The notes: a model not told the origin generated them from the letters alone. A stretch of DNA of 64,000 nt from Tyzzerella sp. (GCA_017416155.1 JAFQDE010000021.1:93843-157842); one strand, 5' to 3'. Positions 8,801-18,083 are shown, numbered from the stretch's first letter. Translations and numbers: made by a program.

Positions 8801-11800
8801 GATTTTTGCTTGAATATTTTTAATTTTCTGCGATTCTGATTCGCGTAAGCGCATTTCTTCATTTTCCACTGCCTGTTGAATCAACTCATTCCAATTATCT
8901 GGTATAGGTGCACTATCTTTTCGTATTGGCGTGGAATCATCTAGTGTAATGTCACTTCCTTTAACATTCCAGTTGCCTGTTGGTGCAATATCATCTCCTA
9001 ATGATAATTTTTGATTTTTGGTTGTTTTCTGCTGATTTTGTGATATACTATTAGTAGAAGCATCGGGTTGCGCTGCGAGTTCATTCTCATTATTGAGAAC
9101 CTCGTTTGCCCCGATGCTCTTTATTTTTGTAACATCATATATTTCTCTTTCTTCAGCACGATTAATAATATTCACAGTACCTTTGTACCATCTGTCTTGC
9201 ACTTTAAACATTGTTTCATATGTATCAATGCCACCAATTGCTTCAGGATGTCTTTCTTTTACTTCCTTAGACGAATCATTTGCCACAAAATTACTCACTT
9301 TTACCAGATTATCTAATTCTGTAGATGCTCGCATTTTGTCTTGTTGCAGTCGTTTCTTACCCCTATTTTTTTCAGCATATGCATATTCTTTCGAAGTTCT
9401 ATTTGATACATAGAATGTTTCTCCATCCATTTCAACTTCTGTTCCTGCTGGAAAATATTCCTGAATAACATATTTTGCCATAGCCCGCTTATTTGATTCA
9501 TCAAGTCCATCGAACAACATTTGGTCCGTATCAACATCGACATATTTTCTTCCATCATTTAATTCTGCAATAGAATACTTCGTGCCCCTTACGTCTATCT
9601 TAGCTGAATCACGATAAACTTCGTCAAACAACTTCTTAACCTTCTCCAGTTGTTTTGCTTCCTTACTACCGGAAGAAACAACCTTGCACAGATACTTGAT
9701 TTCATCATATATTTTTTGGAAGATGTTTCGGTTCTGTGCTGACAACTGCTTCACAAATGCTTCATCCGTAAACAAATACTCGCCAATTAAGTCGGCTGTA
9801 AGCTCCTGCTCTATATTCGCACCTTCCACGCCCTCGTATAACTTCGTAATCGCTTCTAATTTCGAATTATATTCTCCTTTGGTAGTTGCATATGCTTTTA
9901 CTGCTTCTCGCAATTCTGCGTACAAATCAGAACCTTCCAGCACATGCGTAATCTCATGTCCTACCACTTTGTTCAATGCCTTGGCTGAATTGACATTGAT
10001 GGTTACATTTCCATCTTTTATGTAACCGTTTACGCTTACACCTTCTTTTGCAAATCCGGATTCTTTTAATCGCTTATTATCTGTGAAATCAAAAGAGACA
10101 CCCTTATCTGCAGATATCTTTGCAATCATATCTACAAACTCGTGTGTCCTTCTTGTATTATTTAATATTCCACTGTCAATTGCATTCTGGACGATGGCTC
10201 GTTGTTTCTCGTCATACGTATTTACGTCTGCTTCATAGGCTTGACTGCGTCTGCCTTTCTCGTTGTAGCTCTCACGCAAGAATCTATCGTTTACCGTCAT
10301 ATCCGATACTTCTTTAGATAACTGTTCTTTAAGAGTTGTTTTTTCATCCTTATCTTGTAGTTCTTTGAGTTTCGCACTAACTTCCTCGTACTTCTTTGCA
10401 TTCGCTACCGTATTTGGTTGATTGCCTAATTCTTCGAGTTCTTTAGCAAGTTTCTCTTCCTGTTCTACAACGGAGTTATACTTCTTTAATGTTTCTCCAC
10501 CCAAAGTGCTTTCTATCGTATCAATATCGATATAGCCTTTTTCAAGGTCTTTTTGCACGTCCTTACGGATTTCGGCTTTTTCTTTGGCCGTTACCTTGCC
10601 TTGTTTTTCCGAAATACGTCTCTCGACTTCTTTTTCAATAACCTGTTTTTCGTTTTTTGAATAACTCGTGGATAATGCTGAACCTGCTGCGCCACCAAAT
10701 ATACCGGCAACAGCTCCAGTTAATCCTGCTTTTCCGACTTGTTTTGCTGCATCCCAAAACGCTTTCTTCCATGCTTCCTTGTCTGACAAGCCACTTTTTT
10801 TGTGTTCCTCTGCGCTCTTTGATATATTGGAATCTGTTTGATTAATCAAGTAATCCGCAACCGTGTTTAACACTTCTGACGTCATTTCTTCCACACCTTC
10901 AATGCCTGACTGCGCAAGTATATTTACAAGTGTACTTCTTAAAGCGGCTTTTCCTGAATTTTGGAGAATATCCCACATGTTGTCTAATCCCATCTTCTCA
11001 GTCAATGCTTCAATTCCACCCGACACCAACCCTGTAGTTATTGCCTTAGAATTACTTCCGGTACGTTCAAATGTTTCTTTCGTTGTACCTGTTGCAGCTT
11101 GTCCGCCCATTGCAAGTATTGCACCTGTAGGTCCAAGTACTAAGCCCTGTCCTAGCGAATCGAACATTGATGAAGCACCCTGATAAATGGTTCCTAAACC
11201 TTTGCGCCATAATGGTGCATCCTCTTCCTCTTCTCCAACAATGTCCGCTTCAATGTTTCCTCTTGCACGATCACGGAAGTTTCCTGCTGCATATCCTGGT
11301 GCATTTGTATCTATTGGAGCATATTCACCTGAAACCTTATTCTTGATAGAATCCCCTATCGAATCAAGAACACCAAGCGTAGACTCCATGTTTGCACCTA
11401 TGCTTAAAAAGTGCGCTGCTGCTTTGCCAAGCAAACCTTTATCAGTCATTTTTTCTGCATTCTTTTCTAAGGTTTTGCTATGTTCTGCATTCTGCTCTCT
11501 TTCTACTGTATCAAATAGGGACTCCGCCTGTTCAAATGAAATATTTAAATCTTTGCTTAGAGCATTAATAAGCGAATTTTTATTTATTCCAAGACTCGTT
11601 TTTTTGCCAAAAACTGCTTGCTCCACTTTTAAACGCAAATCACTGTTCTTTAAGACATCCAAATTCTTTCGTTGTTGTTCTAACCATGCCGTTTGTTTCT
11701 CATCTTTTGCATTCTTACTGAAGTTATCCAGATATTCTTGATAACCTTTATTTGTGATTCCATAAAACTCACTTCCGGATGCAAGCCTGTTCTTTTCTTC

Positions 11801-12109
11801 CTCGATAAGTTTCTGATACATTGTCTTGCTGGTTTTGTCAGCAAGATCTGACATTACTTTTGTCTTTCCTTTACTTTGTTCTGCTGCAAACTGTTCATAT
11901 GTACCAAACTTTTGTGCAATGTTTCTTTCTGCTTGTGTATGTAATTCTGCATCAGTCAACTGTGGCGTTGTAAGCGTGGTTTTAGTTGTAGTACCTGGCG
12001 TTACGTTCTCCACGATGCTTCCATCGTTTTGAAGTAAAAAATTTTTCCCTTGCTTTTTCTTTTTCTTAGTTGTTAAACTTCCATTTTCATCAAGAAAATA
12101 ATTTGCCAT
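5831..12109 (-). CDS. Giant virion protein, polyvalent-type, with zinc metallopeptidase motif
   Basis: About 2,093 residues, the largest gene in the window. Alanine/glycine-rich segments near 320-500 could cross or disturb membranes. H-E-I-T-H at about 717 is a zincin motif with an acidic E-L-T-A-D-L-I-G-E-Y region ~55 residues later. A region near 880-1040 resembles large polyvalent protein-associated (LPD-type) domains, a Lys/Glu-rich coiled coil lies near 1150-1300, and the C-terminal third is again polyvalent-like. Lying between the coiled-coil internal protein and the fibre genes of a podovirus, it is best explained as an ejected virion protein with enzymatic domains. The ATG at 12109 is used because AGGTG lies six bases upstream. 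Domain limits are approximate. Confidence 0.65.
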   Translation of the reverse strand: MANYFLDENGSLTTKKKKKQGKNFLLQNDGSIVENVTPGTTTKTTLTTPQLTDAELHTQAERNIAQKFGTYEQFAAEQSKGKTKVMSDLADKTSKTMYQKLIEEEKNRLASGSEFYGITNKGYQEYLDNFSKNAKDEKQTAWLEQQRKNLDVLKNSDLRLKVEQAVFGKKTSLGINKNSLINALSKDLNISFEQAESLFDTVEREQNAEHSKTLEKNAEKMTDKGLLGKAAAHFLSIGANMESTLGVLDSIGDSIKNKVSGEYAPIDTNAPGYAAGNFRDRARGNIEADIVGEEEEDAPLWRKGLGTIYQGASSMFDSLGQGLVLGPTGAILAMGGQAATGTTKETFERTGSNSKAITTGLVSGGIEALTEKMGLDNMWDILQNSGKAALRSTLVNILAQSGIEGVEEMTSEVLNTVADYLINQTDSNISKSAEEHKKSGLSDKEAWKKAFWDAAKQVGKAGLTGAVAGIFGGAAGSALSTSYSKNEKQVIEKEVERRISEKQGKVTAKEKAEIRKDVQKDLEKGYIDIDTIESTLGGETLKKYNSVVEQEEKLAKELEELGNQPNTVANAKKYEEVSAKLKELQDKDEKTTLKEQLSKEVSDMTVNDRFLRESYNEKGRRSQAYEADVNTYDEKQRAIVQNAIDSGILNNTRRTHEFVDMIAKISADKGVSFDFTDNKRLKESGFAKEGVSVNGYIKDGNVTINVNSAKALNKVVGHEITHVLEGSDLYAELREAVKAYATTKGEYNSKLEAITKLYEGVEGANIEQELTADLIGEYLFTDEAFVKQLSAQNRNIFQKIYDEIKYLCKVVSSGSKEAKQLEKVKKLFDEVYRDSAKIDVRGTKYSIAELNDGRKYVDVDTDQMLFDGLDESNKRAMAKYVIQEYFPAGTEVEMDGETFYVSNRTSKEYAYAEKNRGKKRLQQDKMRASTELDNLVKVSNFVANDSSKEVKERHPEAIGGIDTYETMFKVQDRWYKGTVNIINRAEEREIYDVTKIKSIGANEVLNNENELAAQPDASTNSISQNQQKTTKNQKLSLGDDIAPTGNWNVKGSDITLDDSTPIRKDSAPIPDNWNELIQQAVENEEMRLRESESQKIKNIQAKIKGLQMSKDVATHNFDESIARKEAEYEELKRKDTKKASTLQRQIRDLEARKQSTLADHDRRIAGQRKGIEKIEQQARARHAKRKMDEYREIMRQLIGDTSTWEDKKLGLSYRMNTLRRNLRDIVKDENGNPDYEKADRIYEALQGAYNHNEAELNREANRIKQIFVDMKINKRESVYIQMLGEYKYNPDTTLTPEVMKEYYDKYKDKINTTKVDEAIEKARSVYDNLFQRVNAVLREQGFKEIGYKQGYFPHFTEEQSKLAKFMEKVFNWKTQNNDIPTDIAGLTEQFNPNRSYQSFDKHRTGDDTVYDFLKGMDTYVQGALDWIYHIEDIQKRRALENEIRYQHSPEGLQKEIDEIRKNPFLDAEEMQQEIDKKYENFKNPLGNFVQDLRKGTNVLAGKKDSADRNMESALNRTIYSTMTNVSNRITGNMVVGSISSAITNFIPITQSWGQVSPISSLKAMKDTILSVRKDDGVIDKSDFLTNRLHAADNLYKTGWDKTGEAVGFLMEVVDNFTSQTVWRSKYMENIQNGMSEAEAIKDADQFAENVIAGRSRGNMPTIFNEKNPVSKVLTAFQLEVANQYGYMFKDMPQDMKNESVGQLVKGYLTMYVGAYAYNALYSSLAGRDAAFDPIGILEDLLRDLFGDDKEEEPLDAVVNLVTNIAEEIPFIGGLMGGGRIPISSALPYDGLTIASLTEMMGDVSEGNWENIGMEWLNPVYYLAMPMGGGQLKKSVEGTGMFIADDLFPDAFPIAGSYTNNGKLRYSVEETPANIAQAAVFGQYANENAREYFDEGRSPLNEKKTQELVDLDIPISEYWDIQDGLKEHETLADKIDYVAGLDLPIAKKNILANNLADRKEPIDLTDYDLYGNIEELDYATSNPEKYKVAKAVGGYSSYKTYTKALNGIKANKDEKGNTISGSRKTKVVNYINGLSADYGTKLILFKQQFEGDDTYNKEIVEYLNKRNDLSYSDVETILKELGFEVDSNGNVRW

Positions 12110-12118
12110 ACTTATCAC

Positions 12119-13159
12119 CTACTTTATTCTGATGTATTGATTCTTTGTACCATCCCAATACCACTTTGTTCCATCCGGAGTTTTCCAAATATTCTGGGTT
12201 ACTGTTTGCTTTTGGCCGGATAAAGTTTGGGTTTTAAAAGTTATTGTGTCACCTGTTTTTGACACCTTACCATATCCGCTAATACCTTTTGGTTGATAAC
12301 CATTAGAGAAAGTACCATACTTTTCTGCATCACCATTTAATTCTCCTTGATAATACGCTGTGTTTACTGCGTATTGTTTGATTATTGCCTGCTGTTGTTC
12401 CGCTTGTTGCTTTTGCAACGTGAGACTGGCGTTGTACTGTCTTTGTTCCTCTGCAAGCTGCGCTTTTTGTAACGCAATGCTTTCGTTGTATTGTCTCTTT
12501 TCTTCGGCAAGTGCATTTTCCTGATTAATCTGATTTACAACATCCTGATAGCGTCCGTAGTATGTATTTTCAATATCTTGCTTTCTGTTTGCCTGGTCGA
12601 GTACCAGACTATTGTGATATTGAAAACCTTCGAGAGCCAACTGTAACTGTTGCTGCAGAGTGTTATATGCAATTTCTGCCAGTGCACTGCTATTTTGCAA
12701 GCGCGCTTCTGTTATTGCATTATTAAAGTTTAACACCGCTTGATTATAGCTTTCTCTTGCCATTGCTACTCGGTTCTGATATGCGTTTTGCATACCAACT
12801 TTGGATGTCTCACTAAAGCCAGTGTTTGCAAGACCACTTGCAGCCATTTGCTCAGCTTCTGCGCCATATTGATTGGTCTGTTTTTGCAAATCAACATAGG
12901 CTCCTGATTGTTCTCTCTTATAATCTTTTTCCGCTTGTGCTTTTTGTTGTCCAATCTGCTCGATTGCAAAATCCGTCTGCTCCTGTTGGAGTTGTTGCTG
13001 TTTTTCTCCCCACTCTTTGGATGCATCTATCTGTTGTTGAAAGTATTTGTCTGATTGGTTAATCATTCCATTGTACAGTTGTTCGTTTTCTGTTAACGCC
13101 TGCTGCTTATCCGCTTCCACTTCTGCAAAACGTTCATCATCATAATTAATTGCGGCCAT
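12119..13159 (-). CDS. Gln-rich coiled-coil phage internal/tail protein
   Basis: Protein of 346 residues, about 20-265 being almost continuous helical coiled coil very rich in Gln, Glu and Ala, with a small beta-type C-terminal domain (Y-G-K-V, then W-K-T-P-D-G-T-K-W-Y-W). Long Q/A-rich helical proteins beside the nozzle and giant protein genes are typical of podovirus internal or ejection proteins; this is context inference. Ribosome site AAGGGAG. Confidence 0.55.
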   Translation of the reverse strand: MAAINYDDERFAEVEADKQQALTENEQLYNGMINQSDKYFQQQIDASKEWGEKQQQLQQEQTDFAIEQIGQQKAQAEKDYKREQSGAYVDLQKQTNQYGAEAEQMAASGLANTGFSETSKVGMQNAYQNRVAMARESYNQAVLNFNNAITEARLQNSSALAEIAYNTLQQQLQLALEGFQYHNSLVLDQANRKQDIENTYYGRYQDVVNQINQENALAEEKRQYNESIALQKAQLAEEQRQYNASLTLQKQQAEQQQAIIKQYAVNTAYYQGELNGDAEKYGTFSNGYQPKGISGYGKVSKTGDTITFKTQTLSGQKQTVTQNIWKTPDGTKWYWDGTKNQYIRIK

Positions 13160-13179
13160 ATTTTCTCCCTTCTACCGCA

Positions 13180-14871
13180 TCAGCGCCTTATGTAGCCTCC
13201 AATAAAGCATTCCAGTGTTGCGGTTTCTAAACTAAATCTTGTGTCAGAATAGAACTTTAATTGAATATCCTTAAACTTCTTTCTCTGGATTCTGCTAACA
13301 AAGTAATCCGTTATCCCCTTGTACTCGTCAATTAATTCCCATTCTGTCTTATCGGTTTTTACGTGTACCGTCACATCTCCAAGAGCTTCCACCACGCATC
13401 CGCGCTTATTGGTAGTCTTTTGATATTGTGGATGGTTAAATCTATCAATTGGTGTGGTCCAATAGCTGATTACAGGATTATCATAGTCTGTTAGTGTATA
13501 GATTCCATCCTTTGTACCTAGATACAACACTCCGTCATGCACTCTAGTACACGTTATCTTTTTATCCAGTTCCCAATAAAACCATTCATATTCCACATGA
13601 TTTTCATTGGTAAACAGAGCCCTTGAATCTGCCAGGTAGACTGTCTTATCAACAAACACCATCAGATAGCCTTCCCACTCTTCCAAAAGCATATCTTTGT
13701 AATTTGCTTCTACTGTAAGTTTTCTATCCACAAGTGAACTCCTGTGTGCAATCACCTGTTCTGTGGTTACATCACCGTTGATGGCTTCCATTCCTCTTTC
13801 GCTGAAGAACACAATGTCGTCATTGAAGTTAATCGCCTTTCCTACACACCCCGTAGAAACGCTGGAATGCGTGCTAGGATAGATTTTTCCATAATCGCTA
13901 TCAATTGTTGGATTGTGATAGAAAACTGCTGTATTGGCTTGGCTAGGCTCCTTCATGACCCACAAAGCATTGTTTCCGGCTACAAGACCGGTAACTTTCG
14001 CCATATCAAGTCCTTCGTTGTAGTAATCTGTATCACTACAATAGGCAGGATCATTTAACGAACAATGCCATACCGTATTTGGATAGTCCTTATTCCCACT
14101 GAAAAACACTCTGTTGTCAAACACTTGTAATAATGTGCACTGGTTGATTCTTTCTCTGTGGCCGGATACTGTCTTTCTAAATTTGATTGATACATTGTCT
14201 TGTCCATCTGTAAGAGGCTCTTCTGGTGCCACATTGAATGTTATCTTTCCGCTTTGACTGTTTACTGTGTATTCTTCAATTCCAAGCATGGAACCATTTA
14301 TCGATACCAACGGATAAAAGTCCGCATCAATGTTTTCGGTATCCAGATAGTAATCAACACTCTCTCCATCTGCCAGGAAGGTGTTGATGCGCATTCCTGT
14401 AAGCATGTTGACATCTTCGTGTTGTGTTCCTCCACCTGCAGGTCTACGACCTATGGAAGTGGTTGGAATGTATCCAACTACTTCTGCGATAGTTTTGCCA
14501 TCATATTCCAGATAGTTAATTCCGTCTTTGAAGTACCAAATGTTGTTATAAATAAACGCATCACTCTTTCTTGGATTTAATCCCGAATAAAGTTCTGTCT
14601 TTATTCCATCCGCTATACGATACAATTTGGTGCCGCTATGCACCAGCATCATTTCTGTATTTCCCACTGTATAAAAAAATACGCCCCACACGGAATTATC
14701 AAACGCTTCTTGCAATTCCATATCAGGACGTGTTCTGATGCTCTCTGTTTCTTTATAATCTTTCCAAATGTTCAAACTATCCGGGCTTCTTACTAGGTTT
14801 ACCTCTTCACCTCGAAAGTCTACACCTCGAAAAGAACTGTAGGTTCTTGTTACTAAATCTCCACTTGACAT
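13180..14871 (-). CDS. Podovirus tail nozzle/stabilisation protein (P22 gp10-like)
   Basis: Protein of 563 residues, beta-rich throughout, opening with Y-S-S-F-R-G-V-D and R-S-P-D-S-L-N-I-W, with repeated blade-like motifs (W-Y-F-K-D-G, L-Y-L-G-T-K-D-G-I-Y-T-L) consistent with a beta-propeller. This matches the tail tubular/nozzle proteins below the portal in P22-like and T7-like phages. The gene overlaps the connector gene by one base (TAATG). The evidence is fold-type similarity and gene order rather than a strict signature. Confidence 0.7.
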   Translation of the reverse strand: MSSGDLVTRTYSSFRGVDFRGEEVNLVRSPDSLNIWKDYKETESIRTRPDMELQEAFDNSVWGVFFYTVGNTEMMLVHSGTKLYRIADGIKTELYSGLNPRKSDAFIYNNIWYFKDGINYLEYDGKTIAEVVGYIPTTSIGRRPAGGGTQHEDVNMLTGMRINTFLADGESVDYYLDTENIDADFYPLVSINGSMLGIEEYTVNSQSGKITFNVAPEEPLTDGQDNVSIKFRKTVSGHRERINQCTLLQVFDNRVFFSGNKDYPNTVWHCSLNDPAYCSDTDYYNEGLDMAKVTGLVAGNNALWVMKEPSQANTAVFYHNPTIDSDYGKIYPSTHSSVSTGCVGKAINFNDDIVFFSERGMEAINGDVTTEQVIAHRSSLVDRKLTVEANYKDMLLEEWEGYLMVFVDKTVYLADSRALFTNENHVEYEWFYWELDKKITCTRVHDGVLYLGTKDGIYTLTDYDNPVISYWTTPIDRFNHPQYQKTTNKRGCVVEALGDVTVHVKTDKTEWELIDEYKGITDYFVSRIQRKKFKDIQLKFYSDTRFSLETATLECFIGGYIRR

Positions 14872-15434
14872 TAGATGTCCACCCCACCTTCAACGATGAT
14901 ACTTCCACCGATTGAATAACGAGGATCTAATCGCTGCAGCATACTTTCGTAACGTTCTGCGTATACTTTTCCATAATTTGTTGATACATCGCTTTTTAAA
15001 AGGTCTGCTGCAACTCCGTAAGGCATAATTTCTAATACATCCTGTGATAATTCAAACTCATAACTATCCTTTGCAGTATCTGTTATCATCTCCGGATATT
15101 TGTAATAGAAAATAGTTGCTGTACCGTTTTCTGCAAAGATAACCATATTGTCGATTACTTCGTAAGTTGAGTCTTCACCAGATGTGTTTTTGAATCGTAT
15201 CGACTTTAATTGATAGAATTGGTCCAGTGTATTCAAATCAAAAACTTCGTCCGAAGTTACTTCCTCCGTAGTTGTTGCAAGAATCTTCTTGATTCGTGCA
15301 AGTTCATTCTGAATCTGACTGATAACATGATTTATCTTGGCAGAAATATCTGGGTCATCAGTCAACAAATCACTCTTTGGATTTAGTTCTTCAATTAGGC
15401 TCAGTACCTTTACTTTCGCTTCCTTCAGTTTCAT
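14871..15434 (-). CDS. Phage head-tail connector/adaptor protein
   Basis: Protein of 187 residues: an N-terminal helical bundle (about 1-60), a central beta region with Y-x-Y-P-E, and a helical C-terminus ending near R-Y-E-S-M-L-Q. This arrangement occurs in podovirus head-tail adaptors such as P22 gp4 and tail tubular A. It lies between the coat cluster and the nozzle gene. AGGAGG ribosome site; the start overlaps the end of the 128-residue gene upstream. Confidence 0.6.
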   Translation of the reverse strand: MKLKEAKVKVLSLIEELNPKSDLLTDDPDISAKINHVISQIQNELARIKKILATTTEEVTSDEVFDLNTLDQFYQLKSIRFKNTSGEDSTYEVIDNMVIFAENGTATIFYYKYPEMITDTAKDSYEFELSQDVLEIMPYGVAADLLKSDVSTNYGKVYAERYESMLQRLDPRYSIGGSIIVEGGVDI

Positions 15435-15777
15435 TTGCTACCTCCTCATCTTCCTGTAGATGAATATCTTTTATTCCTTCCAAGTCACTGATTGCCTCCT
15501 CTACCGTTGTCATTGGATGCGCCGGCATATAATATCCTACTTCCTTGTCGAACAAAAGGATATCCCCTTCGTTCAGACCGAGATGGATATAACTCTTTGT
15601 TTTAAAAGCATTAATTCCGTTGTGTGTACCCTCATTGTTCGTGATGGTTTCCAGAATTAATTCTTTCAAGACTTGCTCCACTCTGTCATTTTTGTAATGC
15701 AGTTCCGTTTCTTTTTTTACTACAATTCCTGTCTTTAAATCAGTACTTGGTTGTTCTACAAATAGTTGATGTTTCAT
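15391..15777 (-). CDS. Hypothetical phage structural-region protein
   Basis: Protein of 128 residues with an acidic, low-complexity C-terminus. Central residues (L-L-F-D-K-E-V-G-Y-Y-M-P) look like a small beta domain. No family recognised. Its start is supported by AAGGAG and its end overlaps the connector gene by 44 nt. Its position suggests a head completion or decoration protein. Confidence 0.55.
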   Translation of the reverse strand: MKHQLFVEQPSTDLKTGIVVKKETELHYKNDRVEQVLKELILETITNNEGTHNGINAFKTKSYIHLGLNEGDILLFDKEVGYYMPAHPMTTVEEAISDLEGIKDIHLQEDEEVANETEGSESKGTEPN

Positions 15778-15834
15778 TTTCTTTTTCTCCTTCTCCCACT
15801 TGCCGGTACTGCCCCGACTAATTCTATTAGTGAG

Positions 15835-15870
15835 TCACAAAAAGGGAAGAACTTTTGTCCTTCCCTTTTA
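15835..15870 (-). terminator. Terminator after the coat-region genes
   Basis: Near-perfect stem AAAAGGGAAG / CTTCCCTTTTT with a ~10-nt loop, ending in a T-run on the minus strand. It lies between the 122-residue gene and the 128-residue gene, so it probably reduces transcription from head into tail genes. Confidence 0.75.
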
Positions 15871-15877
15871 CTACAAA

Positions 15878-16246
15878 TTATTGTTGTTTTTCTTTTGCTG
15901 CCTTTTCGGCTTTTTCGAGCTTCTTTTTCAGTTTATCGATTTCTGCTTCTGCAGCCTTCCCTTTTGCTTTTTCTGCATCCAACTCTTCTTGTATTGCTGT
16001 TGCTTCTGCGTTTGCAATTCTTAATTTTTCCTCTGCTGCTTCCAAGTCATTCATAACACGGGTCATTTCGTCTCCTGTAGCACCCTCTGACTCTACAACA
16101 TTCCCAATTACGCTAATGAGATTTTTATCAATTTCCTTCACCTCTGCAACACGTTGTTCTGAAAGTTCAATTACCTTCCCTGCAACGTACTTTTCGCCAG
16201 TGTAAGCATCGTCAAAACCAACATTGACCATTACTAATTTTTTCAT
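15878..16246 (-). CDS. Small phage head protein with coiled-coil tail
   Basis: Protein of 122 residues. The N-terminal ~35 residues (M-K-K-L-V-M-V, then T-G-E-K-Y-x-A-G-K-V-I-E-L) form a small beta motif seen next to coat genes in many phages. Residues about 60-120 are an Ala/Lys/Glu coiled coil. It lies directly downstream of the major capsid gene. AGGAGG ribosome site. A head decoration or connector-seal role is possible. Confidence 0.55.
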   Translation of the reverse strand: MKKLVMVNVGFDDAYTGEKYVAGKVIELSEQRVAEVKEIDKNLISVIGNVVESEGATGDEMTRVMNDLEAAEEKLRIANAEATAIQEELDAEKAKGKAAEAEIDKLKKKLEKAEKAAKEKQQ

Positions 16247-16258
16247 TTTTCATTCCTC

Positions 16259-17125
16259 CTATGCAGTTGCTCTGAGCGGAATTTTTACACACACAACTTG
16301 TTCCTGTGCAATTATCTTAGCACCAAATGTGTCTAATCCTCTGATTAAATCGGAGAAGTTTCTTTCCATTCTTAACGCTTCTACTTCGTTAATTTGTCCC
16401 GCAAATGCAATAGCATCTCTTGAACGAACAATTGCATATGCATAGTCCTCATCTTTGTAGATGTTGTTAGTTTCTTTTACGTCATAGTTGTCGTACTTTC
16501 CAACAACACCTCTGCTAATGAGTTCATCATTGTTTGTTTTGAGTTCTACCAACTCATCTTTGAACAAGCGATAATCTCTTGGTCCAATTTCAACTACCCC
16601 TGCATCTTCAAAGTTGTTTTCTTTCAATATTGTGATTGCTTCATCAATGGCAATCTTAATTGCTGCCTTGGTTTTGTTTGTTGCAACAACAATATTCACA
16701 GCTCCTTCCTTGTATGTAGTATTCTTCGCATACTCATCTACAGTAGCTTGTGCTTTACCCGCAACTAATGCACCAATAAATTTCTCTCTCTTAAGAACTA
16801 ATTTGTTCTTAGCCTTTCTCTGATACTCTTCTGGAAGACCCGGAACTGATTGTGCCTTATCCACGTCCTTCACTTTGAATGCAAAGTAGTTTTGGACATC
16901 GATAACCAAGTCCTGCCCTGTATCTGTCATGTCTTCAATGTCGATATCCTGTCCAACATATGGTGCTACTGTCGGATCACCAACACCAAGGATTTTAACA
17001 GTTTTTGCGTATTCACAATCTCCCTCATACTTTCTCGTACAATCTTTAACGAGTTTACAACTTTCTTCCAAATCTCTTTGGATTTTTTCTGACCAAATGG
17101 TCTGAATAAAATTTACTACTGACAT
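16259..17125 (-). CDS. Major capsid protein (HK97-fold type)
   Basis: Protein of 288 residues directly after the scaffold gene and flanked by head genes. N-terminal helix with F-I-Q-T-I-W-S-E-K-I, a D-x-D-I-E-D-M-T motif, a Y-F-A-F-K-V-K-D-V-D strand and a C-terminal I-R-G-L-D-T-F-G-A-K-I block match the capsid proteins of P22-type clostridial phages. It builds the icosahedral head lattice. AGAGGAG ribosome site. The family is inferred from pattern and strong context. Confidence 0.8.
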   Translation of the reverse strand: MSVVNFIQTIWSEKIQRDLEESCKLVKDCTRKYEGDCEYAKTVKILGVGDPTVAPYVGQDIDIEDMTDTGQDLVIDVQNYFAFKVKDVDKAQSVPGLPEEYQRKAKNKLVLKREKFIGALVAGKAQATVDEYAKNTTYKEGAVNIVVATNKTKAAIKIAIDEAITILKENNFEDAGVVEIGPRDYRLFKDELVELKTNNDELISRGVVGKYDNYDVKETNNIYKDEDYAYAIVRSRDAIAFAGQINEVEALRMERNFSDLIRGLDTFGAKIIAQEQVVCVKIPLRATA

Positions 17126-17151
17126 ATTCTTTCTCCTCTCTTAGGAAAGCA

Positions 17152-17976
17152 TTATTTCTTTTTTCCCCAGTAAGGCATAGAGCGTTCTACTGCTTTGAAT
17201 AGTTCTGGATTCTTTCTAAGCTCTTCTCTTGTGAATTTAGAAGCTTCCTCGTAACTGTAATAATCTTTTACTCCACTCTCCTGCGCGGTACTTCTCATGC
17301 TTCCCGGTTGTTTGATTTCTTTTTTTGGTAATGTTTTGTTGTACAATTCATAGATTGTTGTAACAGAGACATCCTTGTTAAACTGGCTTGCAAATTCTTT
17401 AAACTCCTTACTACCGTAAAGCTCCTCAGGCACTCCAAGTTTTTCAAGTTCCTGGCTTTGTGAAGCCGTCTTGTGGTATTCTGCCAGTTGTAGATACATT
17501 TCTTTCTCTCTAGCTGACATATTTTGCACACCAATCTCTGTAAGTCGGTTCAATTCCTCCGTCACCTCGTCAAATCCACTTCCAATAATCTCCCTAGCGT
17601 CTGCAGCTGCTAACGTCTTGATATCTTTGTCAGAATAATTTGGTTTGGTTGGAATCTTGATACCTTTGTCTTCATAATGCTTTCTAAAGGCACCTGTTAC
17701 TTCCTCTACATTGTCACTACCGGTTCCTGCTTTTAAAACTTCTGCAAGTTCCCTGTCTTTTTCGTACTCCTTGCGAATTTTTGCTTCCAGTCTCGGTACT
17801 TTCTTGTCTAACGTTTCTTGAAGGTGTTTTTCAAACTCTTTCTGCGTATAGACTTTTTCTTCCTCTTGGCTTTCGTCTGGCTCAACCTCTACTTGCTCAA
17901 GTGTTTCTTCTACGGTTCCTTCCGTGTTTTCAGTAACAGCCTCGCCTGTTACAAGGTTTTCGTTGTTTTCAAACAT
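17152..17976 (-). CDS. Capsid scaffolding protein
   Basis: Protein of 274 residues, with a strongly acidic first ~45 residues, a Lys/Glu helical segment (about 45-85) and a mostly helical remainder with a basic C-terminus (Y-W-G-K-K-K). This composition and the place between portal and coat genes are characteristic of scaffolds. It would bind coat subunits through its basic end during prohead assembly. GAAGGGAG ribosome site. Confidence 0.75.
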   Translation of the reverse strand: MFENNENLVTGEAVTENTEGTVEETLEQVEVEPDESQEEEKVYTQKEFEKHLQETLDKKVPRLEAKIRKEYEKDRELAEVLKAGTGSDNVEEVTGAFRKHYEDKGIKIPTKPNYSDKDIKTLAAADAREIIGSGFDEVTEELNRLTEIGVQNMSAREKEMYLQLAEYHKTASQSQELEKLGVPEELYGSKEFKEFASQFNKDVSVTTIYELYNKTLPKKEIKQPGSMRSTAQESGVKDYYSYEEASKFTREELRKNPELFKAVERSMPYWGKKK

Positions 17977-18053
17977 AACTAATCTCCCTTCGATTTTTTA
18001 GGTGGTGTTTGCTTCACCGTATCCATACAGTTTTCTGTCTTACATGCCTGGAC

Positions 18054-18083
18054 ATAATAAAAGAGAGCCCTTTTAGGCTCTAA
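18054..18083 (-). terminator. Terminator between the portal-side small gene and the scaffold gene
   Basis: Six-base stem AGAGCC / GGCTCT with a short loop, followed by CTTTTATT on the minus strand, immediately after the stop of the 37-residue gene. Probably partial, adjusting scaffold/coat expression relative to the portal. Confidence 0.6.

Noticed and set aside
9938-9966. H-E-I-T-H motif considered as a separate secreted protease toxin
   Set aside because: It lies within the uninterrupted giant virion protein frame with no start or signal peptide of its own.
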